Shown: piece after piece, positions 1 through 12,773 of the stretch
How positions within the stretch are numbered: position 1 is the stretch's first letter
Layout of the letters: the number at the start of each line of letters is the position of its first letter
Assembly (NCBI GenBank): GCA_030407085.1
Contig: CM059586.1
Coordinates: 101,631,501 to 101,695,500, forward strand
Direction of reading: 5' to 3'
DNA length: 64,000 bases
DNA from: Trichopria drosophilae
Lineage: Eukaryota; Arthropoda; Insecta; Hymenoptera; Diapriidae
The notes under the pieces: generated by a model
Told to the model about the DNA's origin: nothing
The model's input: only the letters and a program-made list of their open reading frames with translations
Databases searched by the model: none
Translations under genes and position numbers: made by a program

Positions 1-579
1 AAAGATTTAGTTCCCACTAGTTAAATCACCCTTTTAATTTGTAAAAAAAATGTCTCAGTTTCGCGAAGAATCCAACTTTGCTTTTAACGATCTTTGATCA
101 GTCTTTTTTCTCTTCAAAAAAATTTGGAAATACTTAATTTTTTTAAATTTAAATTTAGGAATTCTCAAAATATCAGAAATAATAATTCACAGAGCCAAAT
201 AAAGATAATATATATTCATTGATAGAAAAAACTTCGATATAAGATTTCACTTTTATAGAGATAGTATTTTGTTTCATTTTTACGTCCTGTAAAACATATT
301 TAACATAATTGGTATAATAAATATCCAAACTTTGGTATTTTGAGTATTCCTGAAGAGAAATATTTGCATGTTAAAAAACATTTTGAACATTTTGTTTGTC
401 AAATCTATATCAAAATATATTTCTAATAGATTTTTTTCCCATGAAAAACTTCAGACACTCGTCAGCCATTAAATATGAATCAAAAATGAAAAAACACGGG
501 CCTCTTTCTTTTTTGTATATCTTAACATTTTGCAGGAAACGAAAACAATTTTTTGGACACCCCAATATCGATAGTTGTT
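1..579. other. AT-rich stretch, no gene seen
   Basis: Homopolymer-rich AT sequence with no splice-flanked open frame and no clear repeat structure. The short open frames at its right edge lie in the inverted repeat that starts near 580. Confidence 0.6.
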
Positions 580-1535
580 CCAGTATTTCCGATTACACAG
601 GCCAAAAAAATGTATACCCAGAAATCGGACTCTATTTTTTCGAAGTTTTTCGTTTCGCCGAGTCCAAATTTGGCAGCAGAATTGTTCTACCACGTCAAGA
701 TTTTGAAATATCCTAACCTAAAAGTGCAAACAGCACCATTTTTGCCCAAATTCAGTATGTTTTTGAGGCGGAACAAAATATTATTTGCAATTTGCCATGG
801 GCAATATTAAGGTGTTATTTATCAGTTTTAAAATGATTTTTTAGTAATTTAGATATGATTTTTGATATCGTGTTATCGAAGTTTTTTCAGGGAACAATTA
901 TAATTTCATACATTTAAGTAAATTTGTAATTACATGAAAATAACTATTCTATTACTTCGAGATGTTGAAATAGCCTGACGTAAAAGTGCAAAAACAATTT
1001 TTCCCATTTTCAGTACGTTTTTGTGGCGGAATTAATTCTTTTTCGCAATTTGAGAAAAAACAGATTAAAATGCATTCATCAGAAACCTGAGTATATTTTT
1101 CCGAAGGTTTTCGATGTGCTGGATCAAAATCTGGTCATATAATTGCTGTAGGGCGTTAACATTTTAAGAGATCGTAACCTAACACTGCAAAAAAACGAAA
1201 ATCATAATCGTGCCTTGAAAAAAACTTCTATAACTAATTGAAAAAAAAATTGTACGAAATTACTAAAAAAGCATTTTCAAGTTTCTGAATAACGCTTTAA
1301 TCTTGTTCTTATCAAAGTGTGAACAAACATTTTATTCCACCACAAAAACTTACTGAATATGAACAAAAACAGTGTTTTTTACACTTTTAGGTTTGGATAT
1401 ATTTCAAATTCTGACGTGATAGAACAATTTTGCGGCCAGATTTGGATTCAGTTCATTGGCAATCTTCGGAAAAGTATCGTCCGGTTTCTGGGCATGGAGA
1501 TTGGTTTCGTTTTGTTGGCCTGTGTTATCTAATAT
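580..1535. repeat. Inverted repeat cluster, ~215-bp arms
   Basis: A unit near 580-800 (landmarks CCCAGAAATCGGA, CTACCACGTCAAGATTTTGA, CCTAACCTAAAAGTGCAAA) recurs as its reverse complement near 1,318-1,535 (CCAGAAACCGGAC, TATCACGTCAGAATTTGA when read on the minus strand). Two partial forward copies sit between them, near 940-1,050 and 1,085-1,195. The layout resembles a foldback element or a decayed TIR element. The short open frames here (for example 553-810) are the repeat itself. No ends with target duplications were found. Confidence 0.6.
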
Positions 1536-2239
1536 GCAAAAATATTCAATAGTAAATTTACCTTCTGGTCCTTTGCACCACTACTAACTTCCGAGGATTA
1601 GCAAAAAAAACTATATGAAATCGTATTAATTCAAAAATATGTTCAGCAAATAAAAATGGTTTTAATGCCACTCGCGTGAACTGTACGGTCCTGTTTCTTG
1701 GTGGGACTAATCTTAATTGAACTGACCAAAGTCAGTCAAAAACATGCATCTTTGCCACTCGAGACATTAAGATAAGTGCTGGAGGAGGGGTCTGATATGC
1801 AGTATATGTTTATGTTACGCGAGAGGTCCCTAGACAAAATATAAGCAGGAAGTCAATGCAAGGGATAAAATATTTCGTTAGTATATTAATAATTATGTAA
1901 ATGATATCTTGATATGTATTTTTTTAATACATTATTGTTACTTCGTTATTTTTTTAACAAAGTTAATGTTGAATGAAAATAACAATGTAATATATACAAG
2001 GATGATGGCATATGCACGATAGTATTTTTTGTCAAAGTTTTTATTATCAGGCAGAAGCTAATTGTTATCACAATTAAGAATAATTGGCATATTTGACAAC
2101 AAATAAAAAATTATGCAAAATTATACAAAATTTACATCGCTACCAAAATCAGGATTTTTTTCTTATCATTATTTTTATCATTTCCCGCTTTAGCATACTT
2201 TGGATATTTATAAATATCGCGTAAAAAACATTTGGGCCA
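1536..2239. other. Unique-looking noncoding DNA
   Basis: No gene seen. A short less AT-rich patch lies at about 1,670-1,870. No function can be read from it. Confidence 0.5.
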
Positions 2240-3340
2240 GAAGATAGAACTATTGAAAAAATTTAAATTTCAAAATGATGGCTCAAACATGGCTGCTAAA
2301 TTGGATTTTTTTTCATAATCATAATCACGTGTACTCAATCCACTGACCCGAATGCAATCATTTCAAACATGGCTCCCTGTTTTTTTTTCTAACTAAGTTA
2401 ATTTTCAAAAATTAAAAATGTAGTGGTCCAACATTTTGGGTATTTGATGGTTTTTGGAGTGCTGATTCCGGATTGTGGATCCGACATTATGAATTTTTGA
2501 AAACTAATATCAAGTTTGGACTCAACGACCCCAAAACCGCCACATACCAAGTTTCAATTGATTTAATTCGGAACAATCCATTGAATACATACGACTATGA
2601 TTTTGAAAAAAAAAAAAAAAATCCTGATTTTTATTAAATAAATGCTCGCAATTTTTTAGTTTTAAATTTGCGATATTTTTCGACACGCCATTGGAAATAG
2701 CAGGGTTGTGGGAAATAAAAAACGTGAATTCCAGATTTTTTTTCACTATGTTTTACTACTAAAAAGTTCTATCAAACTTGAAGTTAAATTTATGTGTGTT
2801 TTGTCCTTAAAGGGTTAAAGGTAACCCCTTGAAGCATACATTTTTCTTTACATGGAAATAGCCAAAACTCGACACTCGAAGGATTTTGGGGTCGCAGATT
2901 ATGAATCCGACCACAGATTTTTAAAATTCTAAATGGCAGACACAACATAGATTATTTGATTGAAACAATATTGGATTCTCAGGGGTTTTCAGAGTCGCTA
3001 ATTACGAATCCGACCATAGATTTAAAAAATTTTAAATGACGGATCCAATAAGGCGGATAGAATAGAAAAAGGAAAAGTTTATGAATTTGATTTGTAATTC
3101 GAATACTACGATTATTTCGGATTCGAATATTTGAATTTTGCAAATATTAGGTCAAATTCATAATCAGCCACCTTGAAACCTTGAAATATTGTTTCAAACA
3201 AATCATTTTTATCCGCTATTTGAATAGGCCATTTTGAATATTGAAAATCTAAGGACGGTTTCATAATCAGCAACCCGCAAAACTCCCAAGTTACCAGTCA
3301 TTATTATTGAGCAAAAATTTAGTTTCACCACAAATTTTTA
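2240..3340. repeat. Degenerate CCATTTTGAA-unit foldback cluster
   Basis: This stretch carries diverged copies of the ~120-bp unit that recurs through the window. Copies near 2,870-3,060 are on the minus strand (ATTACGAATCCGACCATAGA, then GACGGATCCAATAAGGCGG). Copies near 3,150-3,320 are on the plus strand (GGCCATTTTGAATATTGAAA, CATAATCAGCAACC). They are therefore arranged head to head, as in the better preserved arrays at 19-22 and 35 kb. A TTAAAGGGTTAA end lies at 2,807-2,818. Confidence 0.5.
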
Positions 3341-4001
3341 CAGGAAACATAACTTTTACAAAGTCTCAATGAATATAACCAATGAAATATGAAATTTTTT
3401 GAAAAACTCAACTTGATTTACGTTTGCTAATATCTTATGGATATATGTGGGTGCAAAAGAAATTCTAATTTAACCACTGGATTATTTCATAAAAATGAAT
3501 TACAAAATGGTAGCATCTTCAGCATGCTGCAAAGGGTTCAGGGATACTAAATTATTGAGAATATTCGAAAATTTGAAATGACTGGAATATCAATGAATTC
3601 AAATTTTAAAAATGCATGTCAAGTATAACAAAACATGTTATTTTAACTATCAATTGAATATCCTTTACTTTTTAATATTATTAGTACAAAAAAGAATGGC
3701 TTATGCTGTAATAGTTTGTTTATTAGATAATTAATACATGCTTTTCGATTAGTAGCATTTAGTGATTGATTACTCTACTGTAGTTAAAAATTGACTTGCA
3801 GTTAAAACACACTGGCTGCAAATGAATATATTTTTAATTTTTATTTTTAATCAAGATTTAAAAAGTAAATTCAAGATTTTATTGTTTCATACTAGGGAAA
3901 ATAAAAAATTAAAAAGATTGTCGACAAATTTTTTTTTAAATATTTTAATTTACTCCATGTCTCTTTTCACATTAAAAAATTTTAATTTATCAATCAACCA
4001 A

Positions 4002-4032
<31 letters not shown>

Positions 4033-4710
4033 TTTAATGAAAATACGTTAATAACTTCACATAGATAAATTAATATTTTTATGTATGTATGAATACATAT
4101 TTGTATATTTAATAAATTGGTAATTTTGACGAAATATTAGGTAAAAAAGTATATTACTCACATCGAGGTTCAATAAGTGTACAGAATGTTTTGTAGGTGC
4201 TGTTTCAACATAAAAACAGTAAAAATTGTCCATAAAAGTTTATGTCACTTAAAATATCGTCACTATTAGATTTACACATTAAGCGGTAGTCTTGTTTTAA
4301 ACGAATTCACTAATTGCCGATCGGTAAAAAATCCGAAGAAGACAAAACGCGTCGCATTAGCAGCGACGCTGACGAATTGCGTTCTTAAATAGTTGTCACC
4401 TCCGGAATCGGTTACGCCTCTTTTACCACCACGATTAAATCAGATATTCAATATCCCTGATCGACGAACTTGCATTGCTGCGAAAATGATATACGAAACA
4501 TTTATCGATTATATCTCAGTTTGTATTTTTCTTGATTTTTACATGCGTTTATCCAATTCCACTTCCGAAAACAAAACCTCACATTTTTTTAAAAAGAATA
4601 AAATTTTCGAACAAAATTTTTGTGTCAAGGGTATTTTATTTAAAAACCAGTAAAAGTTACAGTGACAACAACAATTATCTTGGCCACTTTAATTAAAATC
4701 AAGTCCGGGT
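3341..4710. other. Noncoding; CpG-retaining patch at 4,250-4,500
   Basis: Apart from the TC microsatellite, only AT-rich sequence is seen to about 4,250. The patch 4,260-4,500 is richer in CpG (GACAAAACGCGTCGCATTAG, CTGATCGACGAACTTG) than its surroundings but has no coherent coding frame. It may be regulatory; nothing more is supported. Confidence 0.4.
4002..4027. repeat. (TC)13 microsatellite
   Basis: A perfect TC dinucleotide run of 26 bases. A short open frame ending in alternating Ser-Leu codons is produced by this repeat and is not a gene. Confidence 0.95.
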
Positions 4711-5615
4711 GACGGTCAATTAACTAAAAACACGAAATGTTAATCAATTATTTTGATAAAAGAGTTTTTACATCTAAGTTTTCTTTTGGAATTTCTTTGA
4801 TAAGGTCTGCAGATTATTTTAAGACTAAAATGAAAATAATCGATAGTAGGAAACTGAAATTCATTGATGTTTTCACTTTTTTGGCGTTTTTTTCGTGTTT
4901 AATTCAATCAAAAATTTAATCTCCATCGCCGTTTTCTTCTTGAATGACTTTGTTGAGGGCTGTTTATTATTTGAAGACCAAAATGAAAATAACCAAACTG
5001 AAATTCTCTTGATTTTTCCAATTTTTTTGTATTTTTCGTGATTTAATTCAACCCATAAGTGAAACTGAATTGTCGTTCTCTTTTGAAATTGTTTCGATAA
5101 GGCCTGCAGATTATTTTATGAGCAAAATGAAAACAATCGGTGGAGGGACAATGAAATTATCTTGATTTTTTCATTTTTGTTGTGTTTTTTTTTTAATGCC
5201 AATGAACCGAAATGTTAATCTACATCGCTGTTTTCTTTTTGAATTACTATTCTCCTGAAAAAATTATAGGTGATTGAAAAAAAGGTCATTTTTAAGGGTA
5301 AGGATAGGGTTAAACGATGTAAATAGAACAGAAGGACAAAAAACATTGTTGCATCCTCTACGTAACCTCAAAAAAAATAGCAAAGAAACCCGTTTTTCGA
5401 GAATATAACCTCAAATATCTCAAAATCATGACGTGGTGGGCCACTTGCTGATTTCGGATTCGGATTCTTTAACCGAACCATGTTAACCTGTGCTATTATA
5501 CACAATCAGGCTGTATACATCGTTTACTACATTTCTCGAACTTTCTATCGAAAACCAATAAACTTTTTTATTAAATTATTGATGAAAATTTAGTGTTTTT
5601 AGTTAATTGGCCGTC
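4711..5615. mobile_element. TIR element with internal ~150-bp tandem repeats
   Basis: The left end reads GACGGTCAATTAACTAAAAA at 4,711. The right end, read as reverse complement from 5,615, is GACGGCCAATTAACTAAAAA; agreement continues for about 10 more bases. The 905-bp interval contains three diverged tandem copies of a ~145-150-bp unit, marked by TGATAAGGTCTGCAGATTAT near 4,797, a diverged copy near 4,949 and GATAAGGCCTGCAGATTAT near 5,093. No target duplication is evident. The open frame at 4,737-4,919 is repeat-derived. Confidence 0.65.
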
Positions 5616-7190
5616 GCAATATATTTATTAGTTCATTTTATTTAAAAATTGGTTTATTGTGTGTTTCAACAAAATGTTGGTTAAATGTCCTTTCGTTCAT
5701 TATATTACGTCAGTTACTTCGAACAAGACTAAACATTGGACAAAATAAAAATTCAACCATTAAAAACTAATTTTCATGGAGAGAGACAACGTATAATTAA
5801 AAATGGATATTTTCACTACAAAGCCGGTGAACAAATTTATAAAACCAACGTTTTAACTATTTTTTTTAACGATTACATATATTAATGGGTAAATAACGAA
5901 TAAAAGCAATAATGAAAATCCGCACAAGTGACAACATTCTCTATTTATTTGTAAGGAAGGTGTCAAATTTGTTTATAAGGGCTACAATTCAACATTTTTA
6001 TTCCTGAATGATCATATAAGGGTATGCCCAAAATAGTGGCTCTTTTTACATGAAAATCATTTCTTTATCTTCTGAATTAAATCTTAACTTTAAGATAGTC
6101 TTTAAATTTTTGTAATTTAGTACCTATTACTGAAAAGGGCCTAATATCAAATCAAAAACCGAATATTTTTGTGGTCGATTGAAAAAAAAATCGAAATAGT
6201 AATGTATTTTAAACAGAAAATTATTTATAAGACCATATATTAAATAATCAAATATAATCATATTACTAAACATTTTGTAATATACAAGTGCAAGAGTTAG
6301 TAGGCATCTCATGTGTATAGTAAACAATACGCTGAATATTTATTTTTTAGTATGTGAAGTAGCACGTGCGCAAGCTTAGCCACTTAAACCCTTGATGTAA
6401 AATCAAATAATAACCGTAACGAAGAAAATAATACTTACAAATGAAAATATTCTGTGAAAATTACTCAGGCAAAAAAATATAGTTTTTAAATATTTACCGC
6501 AAATTTAACTTGAAATTTCTCCCATTATTTCTGGTAGGATTGGCTACACATATAATTTTTTTCGATATGATACATTAAATATTTCCCGTATTGATAGTAA
6601 CATTTTTTAATTTAAAATAAAATTTCTAAACTTGTTTTTCACTATGTAAAAATCAACGACTAATTAAACTAATCACATATTTTACCTTGGGATCTTATAA
6701 AAACAATAAGATAAGCCATTTTCAACAATATTAGGTTATCCTTTTGAAATTGGTGATTTGAATTTTGGCGGTCTTACTTTTATCAATTTTAATTTACATG
6801 TTTTGTTCCATTTCGAAAACAAGAATATTCATAACTAAATTACTAAGTAATACTGGCAGTTACCAAAGTCTTATGTTAGTATATTAAATTAGGTTCAACG
6901 TAAAAATTCGTCATTTTCAAGTATTAATTTGTAGTGACCTTGTTTAAGTTCAGTCACGTTTTTGAAAACTTTTCATTACATTTTATTGTCCTTATATAAT
7001 TGAGAGTAAATACGTAGAAATTTAATTTAACTCCAGTCAACAAAATGCATTCCTAAATGACTCTGCAAAACTAACTTTGGAAAAATTACTTCAATAAAAA
7101 TAACTTGAAAAATAATTTTGTTTAATAAAATTACTCGAAAAAAAAATTTTGAACATAATTCATTACTTTCTTACTCATCAATAACAGTAT
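5616..7190. other. AT-rich noncoding stretch
   Basis: No gene, no clear repeat array and no GC-rich island seen. Short open frames such as 6,127-6,327 on the minus strand have no coding character. Confidence 0.5.
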
Positions 7191-7198
7191 ATTATGCT

Positions 7199-7650
7199 TC
7201 AAGGGAGGAAAGCGCGCGATTCCCGAGCGGGAGGTTCGCTGCTCGAGCTAGGCGCATATTGCATCCGCCATTTTGAAGTTCGAAAATCTGACAACGAATT
7301 CGGCATCAGGAACCTCAAAAAACCACGTATGCTTCTTTTTACAAAATTTGATAAATGTTTTGAATTTTTAACCGCCTTATTGGATCCGCCATTTTGAATT
7401 TCAAACATATGACAACGGATTAGTGATCAGGAACCTCAAAAAACCCTCTATACACATTTGTACAAAAATTTATAAAAATTTCAGATTTTTGACCGCCATA
7501 TTGGATTTGCCATTTTGAATTTTGAAAATGTGAAAAGTGATTCGTAATCGAGGATGTTGAAAGTAATCTTTTATCCATTAATAACTGAATAACGAAAATT
7601 TTGTTGAAACTGACGCAATTTTGAAGCCGTCATTTTGAATTTTAGGATGC
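7199..7650 (+). repeat. Four-unit ~120-bp CCATTTTGAA array, plus orientation
   Basis: CCATTTTGAA cores sit at about 7,269, 7,389, 7,510 and 7,630, a period of 120-121 bp. Each is followed by a TCTGACAACGRATT-type segment and a CAGGAACCTCAAAAAACC-type segment. This is the same family as the arrays at 20, 22, 35, 55 and 59 kb, but no inverted partner array is evident nearby. Overlapping open frames on both strands here (7,194-7,408) are repeat-derived. Confidence 0.7.
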
Positions 7651-9404
7651 GCATTACACTATCTTTTGATACAACCAATTACTTAACTAGACCTAAAAGT
7701 AGGAATCGATTGGACTACAGTTTCATATAGAAAAAAGGATTTCAATTTAAGAAATTACTATTTTTATGGGGGTTTTTGCAATTGTGGTCGCCATATTGAA
7801 AAAACGATGAAAGATATTTAAAAATGAACTTGAGAAAGAGCAGACGTGAAACCTATAAGAAATAGAACCTGATCAAAAATCGTAATTTAATTTTTTGTAA
7901 TACACTATCGTGACGTTTTAAAATTGTTTCCAAAACAAAATTGCAAATATCTTTGAATTGATCAAGTAAATTTCTTATGTTAAAGTTATCATCGTTAGAA
8001 AAATTAAAAAATTAATAATAAATTACACTGCATTTCCTTCTTGATTTACATTTTATAATTTGTTATTTATAATTTTATTTTTGAGATATATTCTAGGTAT
8101 TTTTTTCGAACTTCATCAGACATAATCGCCGGAATAAATCTTCGGTAAAAAAAGGTACAAAAAGATACAATTCAATTAATAAAAGTTATAACAGATTCCC
8201 AGCATCATAATTTCTTTTTACAAATTTTCGTAGTGGTACACAGACCATTAGTAGAGATTTTAAATTCATTTTGATTTTTGATTGTTGTCAGTTTCGAATT
8301 ATTTTGAAGTGTATAATTTTTTGACACGCTAAATAATCGACCTCATGTAACATAGGGAAGGACATCACGCTGACTCGCCGCTACGATGTAAGTAATATTA
8401 CAGACACAATAGCAAACTTTCATCTAGTTACGTAACTAGTTTCCAACATAGTTTCGGTAAGTATGACATTTTGATAGTGTATACGTATGTAAGAGTTAAG
8501 TAACAATGTGATATTATTCCACGGCATAAAATAAACCGAGTTTTCAACCTGCGACAAGGGATTTCATTACGGTCCAATTTGAATGCATCGAAGTATTATC
8601 ATATTGCACTTCAATCATGTTAGAAAGTTTACATACGAATCGTAATGCAATATTTCTCATTTTGTAGACGAAAATATGCATGGATATATTCTAATTTTAT
8701 AATCATGTATACTCTGGATTTCGGTATTTTTTAATACTATACCGTTTCTGCTATTAACTCGAAGAAATCTCTTTTGCAGTATATAATTAGTATATTTTCG
8801 GGAATTTTTATTTTTTCATTTTGTTGTTGGTGAAACAAAAAAATAAACATAAATTCTCAAAAATGGATCAATAATTAAACTTTGATTTTGCGATTTTTAT
8901 TGACATTAGTATACAAATATTTTATTAGTAACAACGTTTTTTACATTTAAGTAAACATTTATATGAACCGTAATAAGTAAATATTTATGTAAATTAACAA
9001 AATATTTCCTTACGTTTAACAAATATGTTTCGTCCTAATGTAACTTAGGAAATTATTTTTTTCATTCAAGCAAATGTTCAGTTGCTACTATTAAAAAAAA
9101 TATTTTTATTACCGAAAATGTTGACTAAAAACAATTTTTGACACTAAGTGTTTTAAAATAAAGTTGGAATTTTCTTGTTCAATTTTTTAATAAAGTTGTA
9201 TACGTAGGGATTTTTTTGTTGTAATAATACTCAAGTTACTAATTTACGAGAAAGAGAATTTACCTTGTGTTCACCATTTGCTAAATAATTGCTTTGAAAT
9301 AGTAAACTCTTAAATGGAAAATATTATGTCTTCTTAATTAAAATGATAATTCGATTAATAAAATTTAATAAATAAAACGATTTAACCAATAACCAATATA
9401 TACG
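7651..9404. other. Noncoding; two consensus splice donors near 8.4 kb
   Basis: Mostly AT-rich with no open frame of note. The patch 8,340-8,600 has more CpG and contains GTAAGT at 8,388-8,393 and 8,457-8,462, plus a perfect 16-bp palindrome CTAGTTACGTAACTAG at 8,424-8,439. No coding exon is supported. Confidence 0.4.
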
Positions 9405-9620
9405 CTGAACGGGCGAAAAATCGCATTTTACGCCCTCGAAAATTATGTGGCTGAGATAGGAGTTCCTTACCTATCCCAGTTTAAAACTCAAAGCATATAT
9501 TCGAATTTTACACTCGCTGGGTCGAAAAATATTGTTCGTATTATTGAAGTAATGTTTTACGCCCAGTAGGCGATCGTCAGCGGGCGTAAAATATTACTTT
9601 TCGCCTTTTATATATGAAAA
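9405..9620. repeat. GGGCGTAAAA-type repeat segment
   Basis: It contains GGGCGAAAAATCGC and TTTTACGCCC near 9,410-9,434, TTTTACGCCC near 9,553 and GGGCGTAAAATATTA near 9,582. The segment TCGAAAAATATTGTTCG is shared with a second copy near 59.2 kb, so this is a dispersed repeat with inverted internal motifs. Exact ends were not resolved. Confidence 0.5.
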
Positions 9621-11093
9621 GTATTATAAAGTTACACGTAATTTAATTATTTCAACCAATTGAACGTTTATGTCCCCCTTAACAACGTCTGAAAACTCCT
9701 TTTTATCCCTTAAAAATCACATGAATGATCGAATTCTATATAAATTTAAATAAAGTGAATACTAACTTTAAGAGGGTTCTATCAGGTTTAGTGAGAAAAG
9801 TTCAAATTTACACACGATTTGCAATATTTAAAGTAAATTTTCGAAAAATGACCTTTAAAAGAGTGCAGTTACGTTTTATAGTGAAATATTCACTGTGGTA
9901 ACAGTTTCGATTCATTTTCTCATTGTTTTTCTTAAAAATTATGCTTTAGTATTTATTTTTTGTTTGTTTTTATGTAGTTGACATGTAATAAGAAAGTTGT
10001 GGGTCATTTATAGTTGTTTTCGTAAATATAATTAGGATTTATAATCGATTTCCAACATGGCACCATCTTCACTACTGGTAAAAATACATTAAATTTCGTA
10101 TTGCATTATATAATTCATATAGTAATATAATCTGCAAAAATCAAAATATGTAAAGCAGTAGTTTTGAAATAAAACTATCCGAAACCCTTAGAAGATGATC
10201 ATAAGCCATCAGTAGGTAGTGAAGACTAGTAAAGATTTAAACAAAAGTCTTACTTAAAAACTTGTTTCTCGGTTTTTTTTGATGCGTTAAATTTCATTCT
10301 TTAAATTTCAGCTACACAATATGAAAGAACAGTTTCAAAAACAATTGGATAGGGATGTCTTCATTTTTTAAACATGTTTATGTTATAAATAAAACGAGGT
10401 TGCAATCCCTGTGCAAATAATATCCACGTAGATGTCAAAGACTTACTAAACGAACTTTCAAGAATTCTTTAAATTAATAAACGGATAATATTTTTCAAAA
10501 CGTTCTTAGATTACTGGCTGTTACTCAACGAATGGAAAAATGTCATTTTTAGCGCTCTTCCCTTAAGAAATGCAAAATCCCTCTTTTCAAATGACGTGAC
10601 TTGGAAATGAGTGACGCGCTGGGTAATTCGTTGCATCAGTTTTCTAATCCACATTATCATAAACGCGCAGTTGTTCGTCGTCCAGTGATTTTAATGAAAA
10701 TCAACACCTCGATTCTGCACTGGAGCGAAATTATTCGTCATGGCCGTTTGGACAATTTTCCGGGCACTTGGACCGCAATATCTTTCGTCATAGTCGTTGA
10801 CGGGGTGCGTTGAGGAAGGATAAAGCAGACAGGATGAGGGATGAAATTCCGGCGCATAAAGAGAAAATTAGACGATCCGAGAGTAGAGAGGAAAGCCAAG
10901 GAAGACAGATAGTTAGGAAAAGGAGAGACAAGAGCATGAGTAAAAGTGAAACAGAGTGACAACGTATGGGAAAAAATAACAAAACCAACAAAAATTATAC
11001 AATTAAAGAAGATATTTTTCATTAAGATACATTAGAGAAGAGAATTCATATTTAAACGATTAAGTATGAATAAATGTTTCTGATAAGAGGAAC
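9621..11093. other. Noncoding; less AT-rich patch at 10.56-10.99 kb
   Basis: AT-rich to about 10,550. The patch 10,560-10,830 is CpG-retaining (ACGCGCAGTTGTTCGTCG, CATGGCCGTTTGGAC). It is followed by a purine-rich tract at about 10,800-10,960. Open frames on both strands there lack start context, splice flanks and recognisable domains. A regulatory element is possible but unproven. Confidence 0.4.
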
Positions 11094-11097
11094 TTAA

Positions 11098-12046
11098 CCC
11101 TTTAACGTCCAGAAGGCACGTTTTCTATGTACAACTTCCACCGTATAAACAAACTAAAAATAATATACAGGCAGTTCGGAATACTTATTTACTATTTTCG
11201 ATGGTGTTCTTTCGAATGTGACTTGAAAATTTGGAGTATTTTCCTTTGATTTTGGCAAAAGTATGTGAAAAAAAACACATTTTTGGATATCATTTCTTTA
11301 AATTTCATTTTTCATGTCGATACCGCGATTTCTTTAATCGGAAAAGTACATAAAAAGTGCGTAAAATGTTTAAACATAATGGATATGAAGGTAGGAATTT
11401 TTTATTTCAACTTGGCGGTTAAAATATCCAACATGGCGGCTTATACCAAGAAATTTTTAAAAAATGTTGGCAGTATGGAAATATAGCATTTTAAACAAAT
11501 TTTCAACTGAAATTGGCAACATTACGGACATCATCTTTTGTCAGCCATTTTGAATTTAGACATTTTGACCTCACATACGTAATCAACAACATTGAAAATC
11601 TACAGATATAAATTTTTCCGTATATCGCGAAATGACTTCCAAAGTTTCTCATCAATGTCCGCCATATTGGGTCAATTATTTTTCATTCTGATATTTTGAC
11701 TTCAAATTCGTGATCAGCATACCCAAAAACATCTTGTAAGATAAATAGTTCAGTTGAAAATTTGTTTAAAATGCTATATTTCCATACTGCCAAAATAAAA
11801 AAAAATCTTGGTATAAGCCGCCATTTTGAATATTTCAAGGTGAAATAAAAAATGCCTACCTGCATATCCTTTAAGTTCAAACATTTTATGCACTTTTCCG
11901 GTCATAAAAAAGACGGTATCGGCATGAAAACTGAAATTTAAAAAAATGACCCTTAAAAATGTGTTTTTTTCACATACTTTTGCCAAAATCAAAAGAAAAT
12001 ACTCAATTTTTCAAGTTTTGAAGTCACCATTCTGAGCGTTAAAGGG
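11098..12046. mobile_element. TTAA-flanked foldback element, 949 bp
   Basis: It is bounded by TTAA at 11,094-11,097 and at 12,047-12,050. The left terminus is CCCTTTAACGTCC and the right terminus is CGTTAAAGGG. The arms pair over about 300-400 bp: TTTGATTTTGGCAAAAGTAT near 11,250 matches the reverse complement of ATACTTTTGCCAAAATCAAA near 11,972. TATGGAAATATAGCATTTTA near 11,475 pairs with 11,768-11,790. TTAA duplication plus CCC-starting termini are known hallmarks of piggyBac-type elements. No transposase is present, so it would be non-autonomous. The centre carries CCATTTTGAA-type units. Open frames 11,265-11,486 (+) and 11,683-11,992 (-) are the two arms read outward. Confidence 0.85.
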
Positions 12047-12050
12047 TTAA

Positions 12051-12541
12051 ATACAAGACTTTTAAACACCCTGAAAATTTCGAAATCGGTCATCTTCGGC
12101 CTCTACAATTCTCTCGATATATATGCTTGTATGAAGAAAGTCATGATTGATTATGACAAACTCGAGATCTGTCCAATATGACATAACTTCATTCTCTACC
12201 AGATGGCGCGTAGAACCATTGCAATATATTCGTAAGCAGTTAGAGCGGAATCCAGTTTATACAACAGAACGAATCGTTCGAAAACATGTGTACTTAATTA
12301 TGTGGATTCATTTGGAAGCATATAACATTTGTTATAAAAATTTATGTATGACTAAATTGTAAACATTAAGAGTCGTTGTATATAAAATTTTGTTAATATG
12401 TACTCATTATTAGTAAATTTTAGTATTCCATATAAGAAATTGCCATACAGAATAACTAAACGTCGTATCTAAATTTACTAAAATAATAGTTTTCTCTATA
12501 AATGTGAATTAATATACTAATACTAATTTAATACTAATTTT
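12051..12541. other. AT-rich flank, no gene seen
   Basis: Noncoding sequence between the TTAA foldback element and the reverse-transcriptase remnant. A 71-codon open frame at 12,147-12,362 has no recognisable features. Confidence 0.5.
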
Positions 12542-12773
12542 AATTTGCCGCCCAGTCCTGCTAAACCAGATATTCTTCACGAACATTTTGTAAATTGTTT
12601 TATTTATCTCTTTTCCCTCGCCTCTGAAAAACTTTGTTACTTTCTCGTACTCGAAATTACAGTGTAAAATTTGATAGAAATAACTGGTAAAGTTAATGCT
12701 GGAGTAGCTGGATTAGATGGTATGTCGTGAGAGATGCACTTGAATATTTACAAGCATTGTTTGCCAGAAATTC
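12542..12773 (+). pseudogene. Non-LTR reverse transcriptase remnant, 5' half
   Basis: In one frame this reads as the lead-in to a jockey/CR1-type reverse transcriptase: NLPPSPAKPDILHEHFVN near the start, then GVAGLDGMS, then NIYKHCLPEI at the break. It matches the family layout of a K-(A/S)-x-G-x-DGI/M-S motif followed by a P-E-I stretch. In-frame stops at 12,665 and 12,728 show it is dead. The frame resumes after the nested insertion at 18,698. The wild-type order PEI-L-H-I at the junction identifies the exact insertion point. Clade assignment (jockey, CR1 or relative) is inference. Confidence 0.7.
12766..12773. repeat. 8-bp target duplication, left copy
   Basis: AGAAATTC lies directly before the GGGTGCACC terminus. 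The right copy at 18,690-18,697 is ATAAATTC, one mismatch. Confidence 0.75.
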
